A stretch of 64,000 nt of DNA from SG-bin7 sp964498095 (GTDB lineage: Bacteria; Bdellovibrionota; Bdellovibrionia; Bdellovibrionales; SG-bin7), in the NCBI GenBank assembly GCA_964498095.1, contig CAZCFY010000003.1, positions 158,822-222,821 of the forward strand, written 5' to 3'. A program made the translations under genes and the position numbers. Position 1 is the first letter of the stretch, and each line of letters begins with the position of its first letter. Positions 44,578 through 54,590 of this stretch are shown here, piece by piece. Under the pieces are notes generated by a model. It was not told the origin of the DNA. It did not search any database and worked only from the letters and a program-made list of their open reading frames with translations.

Positions 44578-46590
44578 ATGGTACTTTGGCTGTTCTGGAT
44601 TTTAGTCGGACTCAGCGTCAATGCGCAAGAACACTCTTTGTTTTCTGACGTTGAGCTAGTGCGTTTTGACAATGGATTCACCGCTATTTTAGCGCCCAGC
44701 CGCGAGTCACGCATTTTTAGCGTGGAACTCGAGGTTGACGTGGGCTGGGACGTAGAAAAGGCCGAAAATTTTGGAGTTTCTCATCTCCTCGAACATTCCA
44801 TATTCCGGGATTCCCGTTTAGCCGATGACCTGACTTACTTGCAGCTCATCGAAGAAAAGGGTGGCTCTGCCAACGGCTTTACTTACCCGCGAAAAACGGT
44901 TTACAAGGCCAGTGTTTCTCGCGGGAATACCGACTGGTTACTGGAGCAATTTTTTAAAATGCTAAATAACCGCAGTTTCTTGCAGGATCATATCGACAAA
45001 GAAAAGGACGCCGTTTTGCTTGAAATTGGTAAACCCGGTGTTTTGGCCGAGGCTTTAGGTTTTGATTTGTGGTCTATTATAAAACCTAAATCACTAGAAC
45101 TCCCCGATTTCTGGGAAAGTGAATTTAAAGTCAAATTCGACAGTCATGAGTTTTCGCGCGACGAAGAACGGCTTTCGACAATTAGTCTGCGCGCAGACCA
45201 AATAAATAAACACTACAAAGATTATTACCATCCCGCCAATATGCGCTTTTATGTGGCCGGTAATTTTGACGCCAATAAAATCAAAGCACTCTTTGAAAAA
45301 ACTTGGGCGAAGGTAACACCTAATCCGTCAGGAAAAACAATTCCCGAAATCGGCAAGCCCAACCCCAGTCAACATCCTTATATCCGCACGCGCGTGACCC
45401 AAGATAATCCGTCGATTACTTACGGCACAAAACTCTGGGACCTCACGCGTGAGGACGAGGAAGTTTTAGAGTCCTACATTAACTTTCTCTCGCATTCGCT
45501 AATGAAAGATTTGCGCAACAAAAAAGGCCAAACTTATACCGTGAGCCCTTCTTCGAGTGTACAAAACAAATTTGGTTATGGTCTTATTAGCTTTCAAACC
45601 CGCAACGAAAATTTCCGCGAAAATCTAAAATTCGTAAAGTCCTTAATTGCCCGCCAAACTCAGACCGAAGGGCTTACCGAGACAGAATTTAACGAAGCCA
45701 AAGATCTATACTTAAAGAAGTATGACCTCACCGACGGAAACTCCGATACAATGTTACGCATTGCCAATCTCTATTATTACTTCTTTAAAGAATATAAGGA
45801 TATGCGCACGCCCGCCGAGGTCTTTCAAGGATTAGATCTTACCGCCTACAATCAAAAGTTAAAAAAGATGTTTTCGCCGGAGCGCCGGTATTCTTATAAT
45901 TACGTGCCACCTTATTTCTTTCGTTATGAAAATTTAATCACCATGGTTATTGCAGTTTTCGTAATGCTCCTCGGTGTGCAGAAAAAAATCCTGCTTCGCC
46001 CCTTTAATCACGGCGAAGTCCGTTGGACGCGTAACATTCGCTACCTTCCATTTAAGGGAATCGAAATTGCGCTAACGGCCGTCTTGCTTTATGCCTTCGT
46101 GTTTATGGAGTTTTACCTGGTAGATCAGCCCTTTTATAGATTGTCCTTTTTAAATGACAGCCTATTGTTCGCCGAATACATTCCCAATATTTTTAGTGTG
46201 ATTTTGTTAACGGCGACAATAAATTTTGGCTTTGCACTTTATCCCCGCCGGGCTTTTATCGTAAAAGACACATTGATATTAAAAACACTGACCTACTTTG
46301 CCTATCACATTCCATTAACGGAAATCGAAAGCGCGGAAGCCCGCTGGAGCTACACCTACCCGTTTCCGCTAAATGTTTGGCGCCGGGTAAAAATGCGGCT
46401 TTTCTTTTTCGGGCCGCCATGGAAAAAAGGTCTCTTACTCAATCTCAAAAATGGACGCTCGTGGTTTTTAGGGATTTCCGAAGCCCCCTTAGCCGCGCAA
46501 GAGATCATGAAACTCGTTAACGAACACCGTTTGAAAAATGCGCCCGTAGTTCCCGCCAGCGAGCAGCCACGCTTTGTAATTAACCGTTAA
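44578..46590 (+). CDS. M16-family zinc peptidase with C-terminal membrane and PH-like part
   Basis: 670 residues with a signal peptide (cut near VNA/QEH). Zinc motif H69-L-L-E-H73, third ligand probably E149. M16 halves span about 20-440. Three hydrophobic segments follow (about 460-480, 500-520, 540-560) and then a bacterial-PH-like stretch with A-F-I-V-K-D-T-L-I-L-K. This extension is not part of normal pitrilysins. Likely anchored in the inner membrane with the peptidase domain in the periplasm. Divergent from the LplT-PlsC gene. Confidence 0.8.
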   Translation: MVLWLFWILVGLSVNAQEHSLFSDVELVRFDNGFTAILAPSRESRIFSVELEVDVGWDVEKAENFGVSHLLEHSIFRDSRLADDLTYLQLIEEKGGSANGFTYPRKTVYKASVSRGNTDWLLEQFFKMLNNRSFLQDHIDKEKDAVLLEIGKPGVLAEALGFDLWSIIKPKSLELPDFWESEFKVKFDSHEFSRDEERLSTISLRADQINKHYKDYYHPANMRFYVAGNFDANKIKALFEKTWAKVTPNPSGKTIPEIGKPNPSQHPYIRTRVTQDNPSITYGTKLWDLTREDEEVLESYINFLSHSLMKDLRNKKGQTYTVSPSSSVQNKFGYGLISFQTRNENFRENLKFVKSLIARQTQTEGLTETEFNEAKDLYLKKYDLTDGNSDTMLRIANLYYYFFKEYKDMRTPAEVFQGLDLTAYNQKLKKMFSPERRYSYNYVPPYFFRYENLITMVIAVFVMLLGVQKKILLRPFNHGEVRWTRNIRYLPFKGIEIALTAVLLYAFVFMEFYLVDQPFYRLSFLNDSLLFAEYIPNIFSVILLTATINFGFALYPRRAFIVKDTLILKTLTYFAYHIPLTEIESAEARWSYTYPFPLNVWRRVKMRLFFFGPPWKKGLLLNLKNGRSWFLGISEAPLAAQEIMKLVNEHRLKNAPVVPASEQPRFVINR

Positions 46591-46684
46591 AATATCAATT
46601 TGAACCACCTCATTTTCAGACGTCTTAATCCGAGACCAAAGTAAAGTTAAGCTCGCGAAAACCCGATAAGAAGTCTAGAAAACT

Positions 46685-49600
46685 ATGGGACGTTCGTGGA
46701 GTCGGCTAACTTTTAGCCAATTATTCTACTTGGTAAATCTTCGTCGTTTGCTTTTCACGCAAGTGATAGCGTTCTTTTTTCTTTCCATTGGCATTCAAAA
46801 CTTAGCTCAGGCCGCCTGCGGTGCGACCAACCGTCAATGGATTAATACCGGCGGCGGTAATAACAAATGGACCACAACTGGCAACTGGTCTGGCGGCAAC
46901 ATTCCCAACGCCACAAACGAAAACGCGATTATTCTTAGCGGTGGTAAGGTTCCGAACCTCGATGCTTCACAAAACATCGGCTGCCTTGATATTCAGTCAG
47001 GTTCGATGACGATGACTACCGCCGCAACGACTTTGACAATTTCCGGAGACTACTTTCGCAACAACACGGCAGGCTCACTTACCATGACAACCGGAGGAAC
47101 TGTTGGAGTTATCATGGCGGGTACAGCGGCCCAAACTTTTGAAAACTACGACCTAATAAGTAATATCACTATAAGTAATAATACCTCAGTGACTTTTACC
47201 AATCCGTTCTCCATCCAAGACAGCCTAACTCTGTCGGGAACTACGACAACTTTATATATTAACGCCAACGTAACCTTAAATTTCGCCGGTGCATTCACAA
47301 TCCCCGCTGGCGTTACCGTTGTAATTGGTAACGGCGCCACACTGACCACAACAGGTAACATCACGGTAAACGGTACCCTCACCGTCGATGGTGGCGGTCG
47401 CATATTGATGGCAAATGCCTCGACTCTCACTGTTGCAGCAACAGGTCTCCTAAATTTAAACGGTACCAACGGAAACGTCGCCGCTATCGAAACTTCAGCC
47501 GGAAGTACTTTTAATCTTACGGTTAATGGCTCCATGCAGGCCGCATATTTTCGCATCAGTCGGCCGTCCGCTGCTGGAGTTAATCTCGTGGGAACACTCA
47601 TTTCGATGAACGACGGTGAATTTCATAATATTACCTCAAAATGCATGACCGTCGGTGCGTCAGCAAGTTTGCCATCGACATTAGACAACATGAGTTTTTT
47701 TAATGAATTGGCGGTTGGCTCACCCATTAATATAGATGCGGCCGCTTACACTGGTACTGCTACCACACTTAATAACTGGAGCGGTGACATTGGCGGAGCT
47801 ACTTACGAGTCCGATGCCGGCAATAAAGTAAGTTGGGGTTCGCAAGCCGGTGTTTCTATGTCACTAGCAAACATGACGGCCGTGGGATCACCTCCTGCAA
47901 CAATTGGTCAAAGCGTAACCTCTTACATGGCGACTCTTGGTTTTTCACTCAACCAAACCGCTGTGACCACAAATATCCTTACAATTGTAACCCTAACAAT
48001 TGATGGCACTGCCAATGCGGGGGACATCAACTATATTCAAGTCTATAAAGATACTGCTGGCGGAACGTCGTGTGTCTACGACGCCGGGGTAGATACCCAA
48101 GTCGGATCTAACATGACTGTTTCGGGTAGCCCCACGGTTAGCGGATCAATAGATCTTTCTGGTGACAATATTGCCATTAGCAGCACGACGCCGGTTTGTT
48201 TGCATTTTCTAATACGTACGTCAGCGACTGCCGTTGGTGGGCGCACTGTCGGCATTAAAATCCTTAGCACTGCCGATATCGTTAATAGTCAAAATTATCC
48301 CTTTACGCCATCGTCGGGGCCACCCGTTTCCGCTGGAACCTCAACAATAATTGGCTCACCGTTGAGTACATGGTCTGGCGGCGCCAATCCAACTCCCGAC
48401 AGGTGGACTCAAAACTCAAACTGGTTAGAAAACACCGCACCGAGCGCGACTCGCGATTGTCGCGTTGGAACAGCGGCCATCTTTCCAATTCTAATTGCTG
48501 CTGCCACTTGCCAAAATGCGACTTTACAAACGAGTGGTCAGATCGACTTTAACGGCGCCAAAACACTTAATGTCGCGGGCTCCTTAGATATCGGAAGTAC
48601 CTATACTTTCCAAAACGCGACAACCGCCATCATCAACATGAACGGAACTAATAATCAAACGATAAGCACAGCGACAACATGGCCGGGAATTTTAACAATT
48701 GCCAATACCGGCGCGGCCGGCTCTAATACTGTGAGCCTTGCATCTAATGTGACCGTCACCGGCGCTCTCAATGTCAACTCTGGGGTTCTACAAATTCCAA
48801 ACGGCTTTACCTTAACTGTGGGCGGCAATGTTACGGTGGCAAGTGGTGCAACACTTGATATTCAACCGGGTGGCGTTCTTAAATTTAGTACAGACGAAAG
48901 TGTTTTAACAGTGAATGCCGGCGGAACACTCGAGCTCATTGGCTCAAGCAGTAGTGCCGCCCAAATTACTTCGTCGAGCACAGCAATCGATTATTGGATA
49001 AATGTCAATGGCACCATTAAGGCACAATACTATTCATTAACGCATCTTGGAGTAAATGGCGCTAATAGTGGTCTCACAATTCAATCGGGTGCCACGATTG
49101 ATACAACTTATCACTTGCTAGATGGAAGCTTCAATTACCCCGTCGACAACAGTACAAAACTTTTACGCCTATTCTTGAAGGTTCCGCCGGCAGATACTAC
49201 GGAAGCCTTAAATAATTGCGCGTTTAATGCCAACGGCTCTGCCGCTACCGGTGTTGTTAACGTTTATACGGATGCCGCTGTTGCCGCAGGTACCTTAACG
49301 ATGAATAGTTTTTCCGGAGATTTAAGTGGCGAGACTCTTGATGCCGAAACAAACTATTTAGTCTCCTGGGGTTCACCAACGAATACTATTGATTTAACTC
49401 AAGAAGCAACTTCCCCCGCCTCTGTAAACCAAGGCCAAACTTATAACATGGGCCGCTTTGGTTTTAAACAAACTCAAGCAGGCGCGTTTGCAAATACCGA
49501 CATCACTTCACTTAAATTAACACTCACGGGAACCGGCACCTCAAGTGATGTTAGTCAGGTGAGAATTTACTGGGACTCTGGATGTACAGGTTCTGGCGGA

Positions 49601-52600
49601 ACACTTTTAGGGTCTGGTACTTTCTCTGGGGTACCGGCTACAAAAACTTTTGCCATAGGGGCCGGCTCGGCAACCGTTCCATTTGCGGCCGTCGCGCCAA
49701 CACTTAAACGCTGTATTTATGTCGAATATGATATTTCTGGGACGGCTGTAAACGCGAAAACTGTTGGCGTACAAATCGCGGGAGCCACCGACATTGTCAA
49801 CTCGCAAACATATGCGATTTCGGGATCGACTCCCCCGCCCGTAACTTTAGGTTCGGCATCTACAATTATCGGAACGACTTCTACATGGACAGGCGCAACA
49901 AACACAAACTGGTTTACCGCCGGTAACTGGAACGGTGGCGTGCCGACGTCAACTATTAACTGTACAATTCCTAGCGCTGCGAACAATCCCGCTATCAACG
50001 CCGCCGGCGCAGTCTGCAAAAACGTTAATATCACCACAGGTAACTTATCTATTTCAACAACCGATACTTTGGAAGTTTACGGTGACTTCTTAAATACCGG
50101 TACGTTCTCTCAGAACACGGGCGCCTTAAGCATACGTGATGATGGAGTCACAGCGACAAACCAAAATATTAAAACCGGGTCAGCCACGGTAACGTTGACG
50201 ACGTCAAGCAAGACCGCTGGCGGTACAATTGTATTTAGCGGAGCTTCAATTATTGCCAATAGTCCTTTCACCTTGTCGGGCGCAAACAGCTTTGACATGA
50301 CTGTGCCCAACTCTGCTTCGGTGACATTCAATAATGGCCTTACCGTCTCTGGAAGGACGTTTACGATTAATGGCGGCGGCACTGTCAAATTTCCAAGTGG
50401 TCAAGCCCTAACCGTGAGTGGTGGTAACCTGACAATTAACGGTACTAACGATGTCTTCGAACAAACTTCAACAAACAAAGGAAAAATTACTAACGTCAGT
50501 GGCGCGACCACTTGGAGTTTCTCCGCCACGTCGGGAACGGTAAGTTTAACGGGATTCTGGCTCGACTATTTAGATGCAAATGGATTACAAATTACCGGCA
50601 CAGCGCAATTGAGCACCCTTGATGGCGGTCAGTTTACAAATTTAGCGACAAACGGAACAGGTTTAACCCTTAATACTTCGGGCACTGTAGATACGACTCC
50701 GACCAATGTTGGTTTTGAGTGGGGAGCTTTCAACGCTTATCTCACGGGTACCACTTGTTTGGCCGGCACTTACAAAACAGTAAACGCAACAACTTGCGGG
50801 GCAGCCGGTACAACGGTTACTTTTAGTGAATGGTTTGGTAATTGGTGGCCAGGTTATAGCGTCGGAGTAAGCTGCACTCCCGAAGATCATATTACTGACG
50901 ATGATTCCGGAGTTACTGGCTGCAACGTCAGTATGGCCGCATCGGCATCGCCCGTAACTTTAAGTTCATTAAGTGCAACACCCTACAATGCCGCTGTCAG
51001 CGTTGACTGGCAAACGGCTTCCGAGCTCGATCATAAGGGATTTAATGTTTATCGCACAACAGATCCTGCCACCGGCGCAATTCAAATCAATGGCAGCCTT
51101 ATTCGCAATATCAATAGTTCTGGTAGCGCCGCTGGCACTTACCGTTTCGTTGATTCCACAGTAACAAATGGCACTTCGTACTTTTATTATCTCGAAGACG
51201 TCGCTTACGATGGAACGCGCAAAATGCATGGTCCCGTTTCCGCAACACCACAAAGTACACTAGCGAATGCACCAGCTACACCGGGTGGCACGAATGGCTC
51301 GGGCTCCTCGGGAAATCCCAATGCCGGTAACGGCCCGGGCTCTGGTACTATTGGTACTCCTGGCTCTGTCGACTTAGGTAACGGCGTTCACCTCATTAGC
51401 CAGACAAAATCTTCTCTGCGCATCGAGATCGTTCCTCCGACGGAGTCTTACACGGCTTCTACGCTGGCAACCTATCAGGTACTTAATGTTCCCGGCTACG
51501 CTCACACAACTACTGCTGGTAGCCCCGAACTTGTTGAGCGAGTTATTTTAGTAGAAGTCGATTCGGGCGCTTCTGCGGCGGTCGTCGGTTCCTCAAGCAT
51601 TACCGAAGGCGCTAATTCTTCGCGTAAAATTCAACCCGCCCCGACTTATAATTTAAGTGGCGGAGTTCTTGTTCCGACTTATACAGTTGATGCCGCGGTA
51701 TATGCCACCAACAGTTATATGCCATCGACTTACTATTCGGTTGACTCCTCTACCACCTCGCTGGGCGGAAAAAAATACGTAAAAATTACGGCGACACCCT
51801 TCCGCTATAATCCCAGTACGCAAGACATGAAAAAGGCGACCCGCATTGTGCTTGATATCGGAATTAATGGCGGCGTTTGGTCAACACCAACACCACCGGT
51901 AGAAATCGCGCGCTCACCGGCTCTCGTGGATGGTAATTTACGAATACGCTATAACAAAACTGGTTTATACGAAGTCTCTTATGATCAAATGGCCGCCGCT
52001 GGCGTGGAAGGCCCCTTTGCCGGAACTTCGACGTCAACTTTCCGTCTCTACATGAATGGCGTAGAAGTCCCAATGGAAATTATTTCGGCCAACGGCACAT
52101 TTAACTCTGGCGATGCCCTACGATTTTATGGCTACTTTTCTAAACCACTTGATGACAACGAAAACGAAGTCGTACTTTCGCGCTTAAATTTATTAGGCTC
52201 TAGCTCCGCACCACTGCGTTTTACCGCGGCGAACGCCGATCCCACGGGTGTTACCGCAAGCCCAGAAACTTATGTCTGGATGAATGCGACGGCGGATTTG
52301 GACTGGCAATTATACGAAGATCCCTATGGCTCCTCTTGGGATCACTTCTACGCGGAAATTTTAAGAAAAGCTCACGCGAGTATGGCGAGCCCCGAACCGG
52401 AAATCACTTTGGCCGTACCGTTGGAATTACCTTATTTGGCGCAAGACAGTACTACGAATGTGCGTTTGAAAGTTTCGGTCAAAGGCTTACGCTCACGTGA
52501 TTTGAATGGGCCGCATCACTTGGGAGTTTGGGCCAACGGCACGCCGTATATGGTGGCAGATGTTAAATTTAACGGTGATGAAGCGATGGTTCTTAATTTA

Positions 52601-54361
52601 GAGATTCCGGCTAACTATTTATTCGCAGGAACTAACACTCTCACTTTGCGCGCGCTCGCCGATACTGTGAACCCGGACAATTATGATCGCATAATGATTG
52701 ACCGTATATATGTGGATTATAAAGGTATGCGCCGGGCGGTCGATGGCTACATCGAGATTTGGAATGGCTACTTAGATACCAAAGTTTCTATTAACAATTT
52801 ACCGAATAATTCTACGGTGAATGTTTATGACGTCACGGATCTTAGCGACGTCTTAAAACTTACAAACGTCTCCTACGCAACGAGTGACGGTGGCGCCACT
52901 TACACCGCGACATTTGCGGCGCTCGCCGGATCACAGTACACGCATGGCCGCAGATTTATTGCCGTTGACGACGCGTCGGTAATGACAGTTTCAAGTTTAC
53001 GTTTAGCCTACGGCGCCAACATGGCGTTGGGCGTCTCGGTAAATCAAGCGGATCTTATCGTTGTCGGAAGCGAGGAAATGTTGACGGCCGCAGCGGCGCT
53101 GATCGCGCGTCGTGAAGCGGAAGGCTTAACAGTCATTGGCGCTTCGCTGGAACAAATTTACGCCGAATTTGGACATGGTTTGCGCTCATCACAAGCCATT
53201 CGCGATTTTGTGCAATACGCTTACAACAACTGGCAAAAACCCGCTCCTCGGTATTTGTTATTGTTGGGAGATGCAACCGCCGACCCAAATGACTATTTAG
53301 GCTACGGCAAAAATTTAAATAACTTCCCTATCCATTGGCAAACTGGAGATTACATGGATTTTGCGGGTGACAGTTGGTACGTGATGGATGATGGAAATAC
53401 GAATTTACTCTTGGCCGTGGGACGCATCCCCGCCGCCAATAGTGTTGAGCTCGATAATTACATTACCAAATTATTGGCCCACGAAGATGCTTTTGCGTCG
53501 ATGACGGTGCAAACAAATAAATTCACTTTCGTAACCGATAAGAGCGAAATGTCAGAGGATTTCGCGGCAAAAACGCAGGCAATGGCCAACACACTTTCTC
53601 AAGCCGGTGGCGTGTTTACCACCACGATTATTGACCGCACGGGCCTGAGCGACGCCGCCATGCAAACCGCCGTCACGGGCGCGTTTAGCAATGACTCTTT
53701 TGTCTTAGCGTTTATTGGTCACGGCGCCGAAGACCGCTGGATGAACGATCAGTTTATAAATCCCATTCTTGGCGTTACCGAGGCTTCTGCATTGGCGAAC
53801 ACGTCGTGGCCGCTGGTAATGGGTCTGAACTGTAACAACGGTAAGTTTTATGATGTTTATATGCCGACTCTTGGAGAATCGTTGGTGATGAATAAATCTG
53901 GTGGCGCCATTGCCTTCTGGGGTCCATCCACAATGACAAGTCCCGAGGTGCAAGTCGCATTAGCGCAAGCTTTCTTTAATGAGTTAAATGGAGTTTCCCA
54001 ACAAGCTTACTCCGTCGTGCGCCTGGGTGACGTCACTACCCGCGCGAAGCTCGCAATTTCTGGCACGCCCTCTAACTTAGTGACCGTGCGTAGCTGGGAA
54101 TTTTTGGGTGACCCGACGATGCGTGTTCCGCCGTCGGTATTTAGCGCTCAAAGCACAGATTTATCTTCGACTGACGAAGGCAAAAAGGGCAACGGCTTCT
54201 TATCGTGTGGCTCTATCGGCCGCGGCGGTTCTAACGGCCGCAACGGGTCTTCGTGGGGAGATACTTTCTCAGGCTTGCTAGAGATGCTTGTATTGATAGG
54301 AATGCTGTTTGCCGCCAGCCGTTCCGGCCGATTGCCGCTGCGACTCCATCGCTTGAAGTAA
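46685..54361 (+). CDS. Giant modular gingipain-like (peptidase C25) surface protein
   Basis: 2558 residues with a long signal peptide (cut near LAQA/ACG). Three beta-helix-like modules each start with a Trp/Asn-rich motif (near 51, 560, 1067: T-G-N-W-S-G-G, W-S-G-G-A-N-P, T-W-T-G-A-T-N-T-N-W); two contain Ig-like blocks (near 415 and 925). An FnIII-like domain lies at about 1422-1520, then a Gly/Ser linker, a C25-propeptide-like region (about 1565-1750) and a C25 catalytic domain (about 2115-2440) with H2346 in F-I-G-H-G-A-E-D and C2383 in L-N-C-N-N-G. It ends in S-C-G-S-I (Cys2508), a hydrophobic helix and a basic tail. Secreted Cys-protease adhesin by architecture. Confidence 0.8.
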   Translation: MGRSWSRLTFSQLFYLVNLRRLLFTQVIAFFFLSIGIQNLAQAACGATNRQWINTGGGNNKWTTTGNWSGGNIPNATNENAIILSGGKVPNLDASQNIGCLDIQSGSMTMTTAATTLTISGDYFRNNTAGSLTMTTGGTVGVIMAGTAAQTFENYDLISNITISNNTSVTFTNPFSIQDSLTLSGTTTTLYINANVTLNFAGAFTIPAGVTVVIGNGATLTTTGNITVNGTLTVDGGGRILMANASTLTVAATGLLNLNGTNGNVAAIETSAGSTFNLTVNGSMQAAYFRISRPSAAGVNLVGTLISMNDGEFHNITSKCMTVGASASLPSTLDNMSFFNELAVGSPINIDAAAYTGTATTLNNWSGDIGGATYESDAGNKVSWGSQAGVSMSLANMTAVGSPPATIGQSVTSYMATLGFSLNQTAVTTNILTIVTLTIDGTANAGDINYIQVYKDTAGGTSCVYDAGVDTQVGSNMTVSGSPTVSGSIDLSGDNIAISSTTPVCLHFLIRTSATAVGGRTVGIKILSTADIVNSQNYPFTPSSGPPVSAGTSTIIGSPLSTWSGGANPTPDRWTQNSNWLENTAPSATRDCRVGTAAIFPILIAAATCQNATLQTSGQIDFNGAKTLNVAGSLDIGSTYTFQNATTAIINMNGTNNQTISTATTWPGILTIANTGAAGSNTVSLASNVTVTGALNVNSGVLQIPNGFTLTVGGNVTVASGATLDIQPGGVLKFSTDESVLTVNAGGTLELIGSSSSAAQITSSSTAIDYWINVNGTIKAQYYSLTHLGVNGANSGLTIQSGATIDTTYHLLDGSFNYPVDNSTKLLRLFLKVPPADTTEALNNCAFNANGSAATGVVNVYTDAAVAAGTLTMNSFSGDLSGETLDAETNYLVSWGSPTNTIDLTQEATSPASVNQGQTYNMGRFGFKQTQAGAFANTDITSLKLTLTGTGTSSDVSQVRIYWDSGCTGSGGTLLGSGTFSGVPATKTFAIGAGSATVPFAAVAPTLKRCIYVEYDISGTAVNAKTVGVQIAGATDIVNSQTYAISGSTPPPVTLGSASTIIGTTSTWTGATNTNWFTAGNWNGGVPTSTINCTIPSAANNPAINAAGAVCKNVNITTGNLSISTTDTLEVYGDFLNTGTFSQNTGALSIRDDGVTATNQNIKTGSATVTLTTSSKTAGGTIVFSGASIIANSPFTLSGANSFDMTVPNSASVTFNNGLTVSGRTFTINGGGTVKFPSGQALTVSGGNLTINGTNDVFEQTSTNKGKITNVSGATTWSFSATSGTVSLTGFWLDYLDANGLQITGTAQLSTLDGGQFTNLATNGTGLTLNTSGTVDTTPTNVGFEWGAFNAYLTGTTCLAGTYKTVNATTCGAAGTTVTFSEWFGNWWPGYSVGVSCTPEDHITDDDSGVTGCNVSMAASASPVTLSSLSATPYNAAVSVDWQTASELDHKGFNVYRTTDPATGAIQINGSLIRNINSSGSAAGTYRFVDSTVTNGTSYFYYLEDVAYDGTRKMHGPVSATPQSTLANAPATPGGTNGSGSSGNPNAGNGPGSGTIGTPGSVDLGNGVHLISQTKSSLRIEIVPPTESYTASTLATYQVLNVPGYAHTTTAGSPELVERVILVEVDSGASAAVVGSSSITEGANSSRKIQPAPTYNLSGGVLVPTYTVDAAVYATNSYMPSTYYSVDSSTTSLGGKKYVKITATPFRYNPSTQDMKKATRIVLDIGINGGVWSTPTPPVEIARSPALVDGNLRIRYNKTGLYEVSYDQMAAAGVEGPFAGTSTSTFRLYMNGVEVPMEIISANGTFNSGDALRFYGYFSKPLDDNENEVVLSRLNLLGSSSAPLRFTAANADPTGVTASPETYVWMNATADLDWQLYEDPYGSSWDHFYAEILRKAHASMASPEPEITLAVPLELPYLAQDSTTNVRLKVSVKGLRSRDLNGPHHLGVWANGTPYMVADVKFNGDEAMVLNLEIPANYLFAGTNTLTLRALADTVNPDNYDRIMIDRIYVDYKGMRRAVDGYIEIWNGYLDTKVSINNLPNNSTVNVYDVTDLSDVLKLTNVSYATSDGGATYTATFAALAGSQYTHGRRFIAVDDASVMTVSSLRLAYGANMALGVSVNQADLIVVGSEEMLTAAAALIARREAEGLTVIGASLEQIYAEFGHGLRSSQAIRDFVQYAYNNWQKPAPRYLLLLGDATADPNDYLGYGKNLNNFPIHWQTGDYMDFAGDSWYVMDDGNTNLLLAVGRIPAANSVELDNYITKLLAHEDAFASMTVQTNKFTFVTDKSEMSEDFAAKTQAMANTLSQAGGVFTTTIIDRTGLSDAAMQTAVTGAFSNDSFVLAFIGHGAEDRWMNDQFINPILGVTEASALANTSWPLVMGLNCNNGKFYDVYMPTLGESLVMNKSGGAIAFWGPSTMTSPEVQVALAQAFFNELNGVSQQAYSVVRLGDVTTRAKLAISGTPSNLVTVRSWEFLGDPTMRVPPSVFSAQSTDLSSTDEGKKGNGFLSCGSIGRGGSNGRNGSSWGDTFSGLLEMLVLIGMLFAASRSGRLPLRLHRLK

Positions 54362-54442
54362 ATTTTCATTTTTTGTTTGTGAATTTTTATTTTTGAAAAC
54401 TGCAATTTCGTGCTTTTGACGGCTGCAATTTCGTGTTTTCGC

Positions 54443-54482
54443 GTGCTTGAGTGCTTGAGTGTTTGAGTGTTTGCGTGTCTGC
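54443..54482. repeat. 8-bp tandem repeat, five units
   Basis: GTGCTTGA, GTGCTTGA, GTGTTTGA, GTGTTTGC, GTGTCTGC. It lies between the giant protease and the second HNH gene. A word CTGCAATTTCGTG also occurs twice nearby. Confidence 0.8.
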
Positions 54483-54590
54483 AATTTTGCATTTCTGACG
54501 AGAAACTTTTTTCCGGACAATGTAAATTTATTTTTACTTTTTTCAGAAAATAATTAATAAGTATTTTTAAATTACATAGCGGAGGTGAGT

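Noticed and set aside
47146..47601. Minus-strand frame inside the giant protease gene
   Set aside because: Antisense shadow of repetitive Thr/Val-rich coding sequence.
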